Shown here: in pieces, positions 7,196 to 14,653 of the stretch
Layout: the number at the start of each line of letters is the position of its first letter
Numbering within the stretch: the stretch's first letter is position 1
Assembly: GCA_001730085.1 (NCBI GenBank)
Contig: MDLB01000068.1
Location: 1 to 16,165, forward strand
Reading direction: 5' to 3'
Source: PVC group bacterium (ex Bugula neritina AB1)
GTDB lineage: Bacteria > GCA-001730085
Length of the DNA stretch: 16,165 nt
The notes under the pieces: model-generated
Databases searched by the model: none
What the model was told of the DNA's origin: nothing
What the model saw: only the letters and a program-made list of their open reading frames with translations
Position numbers and translations under genes: made by a program

Positions 7196-7212
7196 GTTGT
7201 GCAGAAGTCTTA
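7196..7212 (-). repeat. IS5-type terminal inverted repeat, second copy
   Basis: GTTGTGCAGAAGTCTTA is the reverse complement of the terminus at 1-17 with one mismatch. The sequence just inside it (upstream) does not resemble the corresponding sequence at the left end and holds no recognisable transposase, so this is probably an isolated end of another eroded copy. Confidence 0.55.
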
Positions 7213-7216
7213 AGAA

Positions 7217-7393
7217 ATGTTGAATCGAGTAAGTAAAAATATGATGGGAATAGACTTTTTTTCTTGTCTTGGAGATAGAGTTTATTTTGAAAGAGATAGA
7301 GAAAAGCTCTCAATGTCGATAGATCTTGACCTTTTGCAGAAAATAAAAGATTTGAAGGAAAAGTTTTTTTGTTCTTGTGAGATTCTTTTATAA
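7217..7393 (+). CDS. Hypothetical small ORF, possibly a gene fragment
   Basis: 58 codons from an ATG 5 nt after the IS end; unknown. The product contains GDRVYFERDREKLSMSIDLD and QKIKDLKEKF, which looks protein-like, but no family is recognised. It has no Shine-Dalgarno. Near its end a T7 tract (7364-7370) precedes a Cys-rich tail. Other frames continue past it (for example KEKLSNYNINSSSAEEVFKY up to about 7456), so this is likely the remains of a longer frameshifted gene interrupted by the adjacent IS end. Confidence 0.25.
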   Translation: MLNRVSKNMMGIDFFSCLGDRVYFERDREKLSMSIDLDLLQKIKDLKEKFFCSCEILL

Positions 7394-7433
7394 AGGAAAA
7401 GTTATCGAATTATAATATTAATTCTTCCTCTGC

Positions 7434-7476
7434 AGAAGAAGTTTTTAAATATATATAAGGTTTAAAAACTTCTTCT
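7434..7476. terminator. Strong 16-bp hairpin, possible bidirectional terminator
   Basis: 7434-7449 (AGAAGAAGTTTTTAAA) pairs perfectly with 7461-7476 around an 11-nt loop. It lies 131 nt beyond the secA stop on the minus strand and 41 nt after the small ORF on the plus strand. The flanks are only moderately T-rich, so termination is plausible but not certain. Confidence 0.45.
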
Positions 7477-7607
7477 TAATTCAAATGTTTTTAACTTTCG
7501 TGGAAGCCTCAATAAAAGCAGATAAAGAGATTGATTTTTTAAATCTTGCACGAGGTGCAAAGTAACTTATTTGCTCTAGATCTCTTTTCAAAAAAGACTG
7601 TATCGGC

Positions 7608-10600
7608 TCAGCTGCCACAGCATTTTTTATACTTTTTACTACTGCCACATGGACAAGGCTCGTTCCTTCCAACTTTATCTTTCTGACGAACTTGTTGCGA
7701 ACGTTGGATTTTAGTGAGAGAGTTTAAAAGCTCTTCTTTTTGTAAAGCAAAGGAAGCCGATTCATTCGTATTATCTTCCTCGGGAGAATGGTTAAATTCT
7801 AGGGAGTCTTTTTCAAAAGACTCTACGTGTTCATCAAAAGTCATTATCGGCATGTTTATTGTTTCTAAAACAGCTTGAGATTTAATGCTGTGAAACATAA
7901 ATGAAAACAAGCGGTGACCTTCTTTTTGGTATTCATGGAGAGGGTCAATTTGTCCATAAGCTCTAAGACCAACACTTTCTCGCAGCTCATCCATTGTATA
8001 AAGATGATCTTTCCAACTTTGATCAATAGCGTTTAAAAAACGAAAAGAGATGTGGTCTAAAAGTTCTTCGGAGCTTAGAGGTGCAACTTTTTTTTCAAAA
8101 TTTTTCACACATTCTTGATAAAGCATTTGATCTAAGTTTTTATTTTTGTAGGATTGGTTAAGAGTATCAAGGGAGATGTTCAATCTGAAATCGCCAAGGA
8201 GGTCTTTTTGCATTTTTTCGGCATCAAACTCCTCGATGTCAGGATCTTCTTGATTAAGGGCGAAGTGATTTTGAACAAAACCTATAAATATCTCTTCGAT
8301 TAATTCGTAGAGATGGTTTTGTAAATCAGACATTTCTAGAATCATTTGCCGATAAGTGTAGATGACTTCTCTTTGTTTATTCATCACATTATCATATTTT
8401 AGAAGCCATTTACGTATATCAAAATTATGTGCTTCTACCCTGCGTTGAGCTGTTTCTATTGCGCGTGTCACAAGGGGGCTTTGAATATCCTCACCTTCTT
8501 TCATGTGCAAACGTTCCATCAATGTAGCTATCCGGTCAGAGCCAAAAATACGCATTAAGTCATCTTCGAATGAGAGAAAAAAACGTGAGGAACCCGGGTC
8601 TCCTTGACGTCCAGCTCGTCCTCGTAACTGATTGTCAATCCGCCTAGAGTCGTGACGCTCTGTTCCGATAACGTGTAAGCCTCCTTTGTCCATAACCCCA
8701 TCACCTAAAACGATATCTGTTCCTCTACCAGCCATGTTTGTGGCAATGGTTACCGAACCTTGTTGCCCAGCCATTGCTATAATTTCGGCCTCTCTGGCAT
8801 GATTTTTCGCATTCAAAACCTCGTGAATAATTTTCTTTTTATTCAAAAGCTTTGAGACTCGTTCGGAACTTTCGATAGAGGCTGTTCCAACTAGAATAGG
8901 TCTACCCTCTAGGTGCATTTTATTCACTTCCGTGACGACAGCGTTATATCTTTCTCTAGAAGTTTTATAAATAATGTCTGAAAAGTTTTTTCGCTGCATG
9001 GGTTTATTGGTAGGGACAACCACAACGTCTAATTTATAAATTTCATAAAACTCGCCTGCTTCAGTATCAGCTGTTCCTGTCATACCTGAAAGTTTATGAT
9101 ACATCCGAAAATAGTTCTGAAAAGTTATTGTTGCCAAAGTTTGAGATTCACGTTGTATCTGGACATTTTCTTTAGCTTCTAATGCTTCATGTAAGCCATC
9201 ACTAAATCTTCTTCCAGGCATCATACGCCCTGTGAATTCATCAACAATAACAACTTTGTCATCATCGACAACGTAGTCGACATCTAGATGGAATAAAATA
9301 TAAGCTTTTAAGAGCTGTTCGAAACTTCTGATTTGCTTTCCCTTTGTTTCATAAGCTTTATAAGCTTCAATTTCTGATTTTTTCTTTTCTTCCGAGGATA
9401 GACTTTCATCGGCTTGAATATTGGCAACTTCATCAGCGATATCATTGATTTGAAAAAGGTCTTTAGAGCCACTAGACAAAAGCTCCTCCCCTGTCGAAGA
9501 TAAAATAACATCACGACTTTTTTCGTCATAAATATAAAAGAGTTTTTCTTCTAGAGTGACACGTTCTTTAGCACGTTCTTTACTACTATAAAAAGTTATT
9601 GATTTTTCGAGTTTACGCTTAAGTTCGGGTTGTTGAGAGATGCGTTGTAAAAAGTTAGGATCCTTGGGTGCTCCACGATGGATAATGTAGAGCCACTCAC
9701 TCAAAGTTTTGTCATCATCTTTTTGTAAACACTCGTCTAAATTTTTGTAAAATGTTTGGAGAAGGACTTCTTGCTTTGTCACAAGAAGTTGAACCATTGG
9801 CTTAACTTCCATATAGCAGTGCGATACTTTGTCAACCGGACCAGAAATGATCAAAGGGGTTCGAGCCTCATCGATTAAAATACTATCGACTTCATCCACG
9901 ACACAATAGTTCAAGGACCGTTGGACTTGCTCTTCTTTGGACATGACCATGTTGTCTCTTAAATAGTCAAATCCATACTCATTATTAGTCCCAAAAGTGA
10001 TATCACAAGCGTAAGCTTCTTTCCTTTCCGGGGGATTCATATTGTTGACAATAACACCGACGGTTAAGCCGAGAAATTCATATAGTGGACCCATCCAGTT
10101 GCGGTCTCGTTCGGCCAAATAATCGTTAACTGTAACAACGTGAACACCTTTTCCTGTTAAAGCGTTCAAATAAACAGATAGTGTTGCGACTAAGGTTTTT
10201 CCTTCTCCCGTTGTCATTTCAGCGATTTTTCCTTGATGCAAAACGATAGCACCCATCAACTGAACATCGTAGTGTCGCATATTTAAAATACGTTTCCCGG
10301 CTTCTCGGACTATAGCAAAAGCTTCTTCTAAAAATTCATCTAAAAGAGACTCTTTGCTTTTGTTAAACTCTTCTTTTTCGGTTTGAATAGACAAACCTTC
10401 ATGGAGTTTTTTTTGTTTCACTTTTTCATATTTTTCGTAAAGAGGGAGCACTCGTTTTTGCACAGAATCTTTCAGTTTTAAACTGCGCTCTTTCAAAGTT
10501 TCATCGGAGAGGGTGGACAATTCCTTTTCCATCTCATTAATGCGATCAACTCTGAATTGTAATTTTTTAATATCTCTTTGACTTTTCGTTCCAAAAATTA

Positions 10601-10622
10601 TTTTTAATAAAGATTTAAACAT
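7608..10622 (-). CDS. secA: Protein translocase ATPase SecA
   Basis: 1004 aa. SecA is the ATP-driven motor pushing unfolded preproteins through SecYEG. Visible are Walker A TTGEGKT (137-143), VTVNDYLAERD (163-173), GTNNEYGFDYLRDN (211-224), Walker B DEVD (243-246) with IDEARTPLIISG, a long preprotein-crosslinking region, VDEFTGRMMPGRRFSDGLHE, GMTGTA, TNMAGRGTDIVLG, QLRGRAGRQGDPGSSRFFLS, and a C-terminal zinc-binding SEC-C tail (Cys990, 992, 1001, 1002). It is about 100 aa longer than E. coli SecA (901 aa). The extra length is a charged coiled segment at about 50-95 and an insertion around 280-350, which I associate with Chlamydiota/Verrucomicrobiota-type SecA (recall). The start has AGGAAA about 8 nt upstream. 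The frame is intact. Confidence 0.97.
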   Translation of the reverse strand: MFKSLLKIIFGTKSQRDIKKLQFRVDRINEMEKELSTLSDETLKERSLKLKDSVQKRVLPLYEKYEKVKQKKLHEGLSIQTEKEEFNKSKESLLDEFLEEAFAIVREAGKRILNMRHYDVQLMGAIVLHQGKIAEMTTGEGKTLVATLSVYLNALTGKGVHVVTVNDYLAERDRNWMGPLYEFLGLTVGVIVNNMNPPERKEAYACDITFGTNNEYGFDYLRDNMVMSKEEQVQRSLNYCVVDEVDSILIDEARTPLIISGPVDKVSHCYMEVKPMVQLLVTKQEVLLQTFYKNLDECLQKDDDKTLSEWLYIIHRGAPKDPNFLQRISQQPELKRKLEKSITFYSSKERAKERVTLEEKLFYIYDEKSRDVILSSTGEELLSSGSKDLFQINDIADEVANIQADESLSSEEKKKSEIEAYKAYETKGKQIRSFEQLLKAYILFHLDVDYVVDDDKVVIVDEFTGRMMPGRRFSDGLHEALEAKENVQIQRESQTLATITFQNYFRMYHKLSGMTGTADTEAGEFYEIYKLDVVVVPTNKPMQRKNFSDIIYKTSRERYNAVVTEVNKMHLEGRPILVGTASIESSERVSKLLNKKKIIHEVLNAKNHAREAEIIAMAGQQGSVTIATNMAGRGTDIVLGDGVMDKGGLHVIGTERHDSRRIDNQLRGRAGRQGDPGSSRFFLSFEDDLMRIFGSDRIATLMERLHMKEGEDIQSPLVTRAIETAQRRVEAHNFDIRKWLLKYDNVMNKQREVIYTYRQMILEMSDLQNHLYELIEEIFIGFVQNHFALNQEDPDIEEFDAEKMQKDLLGDFRLNISLDTLNQSYKNKNLDQMLYQECVKNFEKKVAPLSSEELLDHISFRFLNAIDQSWKDHLYTMDELRESVGLRAYGQIDPLHEYQKEGHRLFSFMFHSIKSQAVLETINMPIMTFDEHVESFEKDSLEFNHSPEEDNTNESASFALQKEELLNSLTKIQRSQQVRQKDKVGRNEPCPCGSSKKYKKCCGS

Positions 10623-11113
10623 TTTTATATTTCCTAAAATCTAAACATAATGAATTTAATAATTGAATAAAGAAAAAGTATCCTTTTACGTGACCCTAAA
10701 GTTTAAAATCTTTTGTAGTTAATAAGCAATAGATTTATTTTAGGTTTTTTTTTAAAATTATTTTAAAAGATCTCAAAGTGAAGCTTATTAAATAGTGGTG
10801 TAACATGCTCTTAACAAGAGTCACTTGAGACGGGCTAGGTCTTCCTAGTATACTCTTCAATGTTAATGATAGCATGTTATTAACTTTTTGATCAATCTGC
10901 TTATTTTTTATATTCTAAAGATACATAAGATACTTTGGACTTTTTATATTTTTTATATAAAGCGATTTTTTTTCTTTTTAGATTAGATCATAGTTTTTTT
11001 GATAAATACTAAGGATATGCGATTTAAAATATCAATATAAATTTGTTTAAATTTTAAAAATTATGTTAGAAATCTTTTTGTCATTAGTTAGACTTAATTA
11101 AGGGTGTGTGTGA
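10623..11113. other. Divergent intergenic region between secA and purU
   Basis: 490 nt without a supported ORF. It must hold divergent promoters for secA and purU. Its standout content is the nested stem-loop at 10801-10879 (listed separately). The remainder is A/T-rich with homopolymer runs, and no promoter stands out. An AAGGG box at about 11099-11103 serves as the purU Shine-Dalgarno. Confidence 0.4.
10801..10879. ncRNA. Nested stem-loop, candidate structured RNA or cis-regulatory element
   Basis: Four stems nest in register: TAACATGCT (10801-10809) with AGCATGTTA (10871-10879), TTAAC (10811-10815) with GTTAA (10862-10866), AAGAGT (10816-10821) with ACTCTT (10852-10857), and CTAGG (10835-10839) with CCTAG (10844-10848) closing a TCTT tetraloop. 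A 13-nt strand, CACTTGAGACGGG, bulges opposite TAT and is locally GC-rich. That is 25 base pairs in 79 nt. It could be an sRNA, the leader of secA (ATG about 180 nt away on the minus strand) or of purU (about 235 nt away), or a palindromic mobile-element relic. It does not fit SRP RNA, 6S, tmRNA, or the THF or ZTP riboswitches as I know them. Strand is undetermined. Confidence 0.45.
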
Positions 11114-11959
11114 ATGAAAAAATTTGTTCTTCTTTTTTGTTGTCCGGATCAAGTCGGAATTGTTGCACGTATTTCGTCTATTTTTTTCCAAAATGGTTGT
11201 AATATTTTGGAATCCGACCAATACAGAGCGCAAGAGAGTCGACCCCATTTTTTTTTAAGGGTTGTTTTTTCAGTAGAGTCCGAGGGGTATGATAACAAAG
11301 GCATGCAGCAGCATTTTTCTGAGTGTGCGGCTGCTTTTTCTGCACATTGGATATTACGTGACTTGGGGATACCCTTAAAGACGGCTATTTTTTTATCTAA
11401 AGATGACCATTGTCTTTCTGAAATCCTTTACCTTTGGAGTAATCGGGAAATCTTTTTGGAGATTAATTGTCTTGTGAGTAATCATTCGCATCACAAATCC
11501 TTAGCCGAAAGATATGGCATACCCTTTCATCATATCGCGAGTGATGACAAAAAAATGGCGGAAGAAAATATTTTAAAACTTACGAAAAGTTGTACTGACT
11601 TTTTGATATTGGCACGCTATATGCAAATTTTATCAGAAGACTTTCTTGAGAAATATCAGAAAGACTTGATCAATATTCACCATAGTTTTTTGCCCTCTTT
11701 TATAGGGAGAAATCCTTACCAAAAGGCATTTGATCGTGGGGTTAAGATGATTGGAGCGACAGCGCACTTTGTCACGAAAGACTTGGATGAAGGGCCTATT
11801 ATCACTCAGTCGGTTAAATCTGTTTCACATAGAGATACGGTTGAAGATATGAAAAATAAAGGAAGAATCTTAGAAAGAGATACGTTAACAGAGGCTATTC
11901 GTTATTATGCTGAAGGTAAAATAATGAAATATCAAAATAAAACTATTGTGTTTTCTTGA
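11114..11959 (+). CDS. purU: Formyltetrahydrofolate deformylase
   Basis: 281 aa, essentially the E. coli PurU length (280). The enzyme hydrolyses 10-formyl-tetrahydrofolate to formate and tetrahydrofolate in the cytosol, balancing one-carbon pools and supplying formate for PurT-type purine synthesis. An N-terminal ACT domain (about 1-80, starting VLLFCCPDQVGIVARISSIF) is followed by a formyltransferase-fold hydrolase domain. This has CLVSNH (119-124), GIPFHHI (135-141), LARYMQILS, NIHHSFLPSF with Asn187 and His189, and DLDEGPII with Asp225. That Asn-His-Asp triad is the catalytic set of the family. The ACT domain separates it from PurN. AAGGG about 9 nt upstream supports the ATG. It is divergent from secA, and 372 nt separate it from ppcA. 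Confidence 0.95.
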   Translation: MKKFVLLFCCPDQVGIVARISSIFFQNGCNILESDQYRAQESRPHFFLRVVFSVESEGYDNKGMQQHFSECAAAFSAHWILRDLGIPLKTAIFLSKDDHCLSEILYLWSNREIFLEINCLVSNHSHHKSLAERYGIPFHHIASDDKKMAEENILKLTKSCTDFLILARYMQILSEDFLEKYQKDLINIHHSFLPSFIGRNPYQKAFDRGVKMIGATAHFVTKDLDEGPIITQSVKSVSHRDTVEDMKNKGRILERDTLTEAIRYYAEGKIMKYQNKTIVFS

Positions 11960-12331
11960 TAGTTGGTATATGAGAAAGGATCAAAGATTAAGGGTTACGA
12001 GAAGCTGTGTCAAGTTTTTTGAGTCGCTTTACTAGGCTTACGCCTAGCCAAAAATCAATCTATCCTTTATAATAGAGCCTGTTATTACTTGAGATTATAT
12101 TTAATGCCTTTGCAAAATATTATAACTAGCTTTCGGGGGATTTGTTTAAAAGCCTTTGTCATTTTGGCAAAAATATTTCGAGAGTGATAGTAAGTTGTTT
12201 CAAGATGAAAAAAAATTGCAAAACTATTCTCCGATGAGAGAAACGATGTCTTTCGCAAAAGTCTCATGATTGTTGATATTGTTTGCGACACGATTTGATT
12301 ATTTTTACTTAAAAGGAGCTTTTGGTCAGTT
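11960..12331. other. Spacer between purU and ppcA with hairpin and small-ORF remnants
   Basis: 372 nt without a convincing gene. A compact hairpin, CTAGGC (12032-12037) / GCCTAG (12042-12047) with a TTAC loop, lies 73 nt after purU but has no T-tract. Downstream are a candidate promoter (12045-12073) and a 27-codon frame (12104-12187). Another frame then contains DSKLFQDEKKLQNYSPMRET (to about 12270), which reads as if it were once coding. A long minus-strand frame across the region has no support. Confidence 0.35.
12045..12073 (+). promoter_or_regulatory. Candidate sigma70 promoter upstream of ppcA
   Basis: TAGCCA (12045-12050, 4/6 to consensus), a 17-nt spacer and a perfect TATAAT (12068-12073). 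Transcription from about 12080 would leave a 250-nt leader before ppcA. The -35 box overlaps the right arm of the CTAGGC/GCCTAG hairpin. Confidence 0.4.
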
Positions 12332-13804
12332 ATGAATAAATTTTCTATTCCAAAGTGTATGAGCACACAACATCCAGATAATGTTTCAGCCCCTTTTTTT
12401 ACTCCTACCTCTGTTTTGGGTGGTCAAGATGAAATAACAGAAGCTTATTATGTTTTTTCACACTTACTTTGCGATGAGCAAATGTGGGACTACGAAGGTA
12501 AAGAAGTTGATAATCATGTTGTTAAAAAATTGTTTACCAAATACGAAGCTTTTTTTAAAAAAAATAAAATTGGTGAAAAAGTTTTTATTACCTTAAGGGT
12601 ACCTAACCCAGAAGTTGAAAAAACAGAAGCAAAAATGCTTTTGGAAACACTTGAGAGTATTCCTCGCTCTTTCGATATTGCTAAGTTATTTTATGATAAA
12701 GATAGTGCACCCATATTTGAGGTCATTTTACCGATGACGTCTTCGGCTAAAAACATGGATCGTATTTTCCAGTATTATAAAAATTTTGTTGCTGGAAAAC
12801 AAGACCAGCCTTGTTTTGAAAATGATATTTCTATAGCTGAGTGGATCGGGACAATAAACCCTTCGAGTATCAATGTTATACCTCTATTTGAAGACAGAGA
12901 AAATACATTGAAAGCTCATAATATTGTTGAAGAATACTTAGAAAATAAAGACCTTGATTACCAAAGAGTTTTTTTCGCACGTTCAGATCCTGCGATGAAC
13001 TATGGGATGATAAGTGCCTTATTGCTTAACAAACTTGCTTTACAAAATATTGCAAAGACTTCTGAAAAAATAGGTGTTCCGTTTTACCCTATTTTAGGTG
13101 TTGGGTCTTCACCTTTAAGAGGAAATCTTACACCTCTAAATGTTGAAGATATCTTGAAAGAATATCCAAGTGTTCATACTTTTAGTTTGCAGTCTGCTTT
13201 TAAGTTTGATTATTCTGTGAGTCAGGTTAGAGATGGTGTAAAAAAGATATTAGCGAGTGAAACATCCGCTCCTCATGAGCTTGATACAGAAAAATCCCTA
13301 GATATCATGAACCGCGTTCAAGCTTCTTTTCAAAAACAGGTTCAATCTTTAGCGATACCTATTAATGCTGTTGCTAAGTTTGTCCCTAAGAGACGTCGTC
13401 GTAAATTACACGTTGGTTTGTTTGGTTATTCCAGAGATGTCGGAACTGTTTCTTTGCCAAGAGCTATAACTTTTACGGCTTCCCTTTACTCTTTGGGTGT
13501 GCCTCCCGAGCTTTTAGGTTTAGATGCTTTGACCAAAGACGATATTGCCTATCTTAGAAAAATCTATATAGGTTATGAGAAAGATTTAAGTATGGCTTTA
13601 AAATTTTATAATCCGGACTCTCCCTATGTTCCTCAGTCTATTAAGGATGCTATAAAAAACTTGGGTGTTGATTATGAAACAGATAAGTTTCATAAAGAGT
13701 CTACGGATCAAATCATAAAGTTTCTTAATTCTTCAACAGGCGAACAGTCGATGTTGTCGGATTATATTTTGAAAGCGGCACATGGGCGTCGATTCTTAGG
13801 CTAA
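12332..13804 (+). CDS. ppcA: Phosphoenolpyruvate carboxylase, archaeal type
   Basis: 490 aa. It carboxylates phosphoenolpyruvate with bicarbonate to oxaloacetate, refilling the TCA cycle. The length and motifs are those of the short archaeal-type family (about 480-540 aa), not the 880-aa bacterial enzyme: an IPKCMSTQHPDN start (6-17), PLFED (184-188), ARSDPAMNYG (216-225), PILGVGSSPLRGNLTP (253-268), TFSLQSAFKFDY (283-294), RRRRKLHVGLFGYSRDVG and a GRRFLG C-terminus. A Shine-Dalgarno AGGAG lies about 13 nt before the ATG, rather far. Known bacterial carriers include a few Firmicutes (recall), so here it probably reflects an ancient lateral acquisition; composition matches its neighbours. panB follows 51 nt downstream on the same strand, so they may share a transcript. 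Confidence 0.93.
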   Translation: MNKFSIPKCMSTQHPDNVSAPFFTPTSVLGGQDEITEAYYVFSHLLCDEQMWDYEGKEVDNHVVKKLFTKYEAFFKKNKIGEKVFITLRVPNPEVEKTEAKMLLETLESIPRSFDIAKLFYDKDSAPIFEVILPMTSSAKNMDRIFQYYKNFVAGKQDQPCFENDISIAEWIGTINPSSINVIPLFEDRENTLKAHNIVEEYLENKDLDYQRVFFARSDPAMNYGMISALLLNKLALQNIAKTSEKIGVPFYPILGVGSSPLRGNLTPLNVEDILKEYPSVHTFSLQSAFKFDYSVSQVRDGVKKILASETSAPHELDTEKSLDIMNRVQASFQKQVQSLAIPINAVAKFVPKRRRRKLHVGLFGYSRDVGTVSLPRAITFTASLYSLGVPPELLGLDALTKDDIAYLRKIYIGYEKDLSMALKFYNPDSPYVPQSIKDAIKNLGVDYETDKFHKESTDQIIKFLNSSTGEQSMLSDYILKAAHGRRFLG

Positions 13805-13855
13805 TATTATCTGTCACTAAGAAGAAATGATAGTTGTCATGAAAATGGAGTTTTT

Positions 13856-14653
13856 ATGTCCCTACCCTCTATTAATAATTTGACTAAGAAGTACTTGGAT
13901 AAAGTTCCCATTGTGGGGATAACAGCTTACGATGTTTTTATGGCACGTGTTGTAGAGTCCCTTGATTTTGATATTATTCTTGTGGGTGATTCACTAGGCA
14001 TGGTTGTTTTAGGTTATGAGACAACCGTTCCTGTAACGGTCGAAGATATGATACATCATTCTTCGGCTGTTGTTAGAGGTGCGCCTAAATCTCTTGTTAT
14101 TGTCGATATGCCTTTCATGTCTTATCAAGAGTCTTCCTCCAAGGCTATATACAATGCTGGTCGTATTCTAAAGGAGACAGGTGCTCAAGCTGTTAAGCTA
14201 GAGGGAGGCAAAGAGATCGCTTCCACTGTTGAAAAAATGGTTACGGCTGGGATACCGGTGATGGGACATTTAGGAATACAGCCACAATCAGTTCATGCTA
14301 CAGGAGGCTATCGCGTTTCGGAAATGCATGAGCTTCAAAAAAAGAAGCTTTGGGAAGATGCCTTTGCTCTTCAAGAAGCCGGTGCTTTTTCTACTGTTAT
14401 AGAATGCGTCAAAGAGGGTGTTGCTTCGGAACTCACTAAAGAGTTAAGTATTCCGACTATTGGTATTGGTTCTGGAAGAGATTGTTCAGGACAAATCTTG
14501 GTTGTGAATGATCTTTTGGGGATGACAACCAGAGCCCCTTTTAAGTTTGTGAAATCCTATGCTGACTTAAGAACAGATATCTCCGAAAGCTTAAATGCCT
14601 ATCGCCAAGATGTTTTAGATGGGAATTTCCCCACGAAGAAAAACGCCTTTTAA
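13856..14653 (+). CDS. panB: 3-methyl-2-oxobutanoate hydroxymethyltransferase
   Basis: 265 aa, the family's usual length. PanB transfers a one-carbon unit from 5,10-methylene-tetrahydrofolate to alpha-ketoisovalerate, making ketopantoate, the first committed step to pantothenate and CoA. Seen: ITAYDVFMARVVE at 22-34, the magnesium-binding Asp45 in VGDSLGMV and Asp84 in DMPFMSY, AVKLEGG with Lys114 and Glu116, MGHLGIQPQS (136-145), catalytic Glu183 in VIECV, and IPTIGIGSGRDCSGQILV. The Shine-Dalgarno TGGAG sits 5 nt before the ATG. No panC, panD or panE is in the window. It shares a folate one-carbon substrate link with purU nearby. It ends 10 nt before a weak GCC/GGC-type stem; beyond it the sequence decays. 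Confidence 0.95.
   Translation: MSLPSINNLTKKYLDKVPIVGITAYDVFMARVVESLDFDIILVGDSLGMVVLGYETTVPVTVEDMIHHSSAVVRGAPKSLVIVDMPFMSYQESSSKAIYNAGRILKETGAQAVKLEGGKEIASTVEKMVTAGIPVMGHLGIQPQSVHATGGYRVSEMHELQKKKLWEDAFALQEAGAFSTVIECVKEGVASELTKELSIPTIGIGSGRDCSGQILVVNDLLGMTTRAPFKFVKSYADLRTDISESLNAYRQDVLDGNFPTKKNAF

Noticed and set aside
1-7212. Functional composite transposon carrying ispD and the TPS operon
   Set aside because: No intact transposase, differing subterminal sequences at the two ends, and no target duplication can be seen; two separate IS remnants are simpler. The inverted geometry is kept as a finding.
9308-9529. Minus-strand frame inside secA, with similar shadows at 1426-1644 and 15821-16009
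   Set aside because: Each lies wholly inside or opposite a well-supported gene in another frame.
10801-10879. THF or ZTP riboswitch, SRP RNA, 6S or tmRNA
   Set aside because: None of the conserved core sequences I know for these families is present; only the secondary structure stands out.
12110-12228. Three imperfect direct repeats of TTGCAAAA-TATT type
   Set aside because: The matches are short, A/T-dominated and unevenly degraded; chance is a sufficient explanation.
12085-12366. 93-codon minus-strand frame across the purU-ppcA spacer
   Set aside because: It starts inside ppcA, has no Shine-Dalgarno and no recognisable domain, and its residue mix is typical of AT-rich antisense frames.
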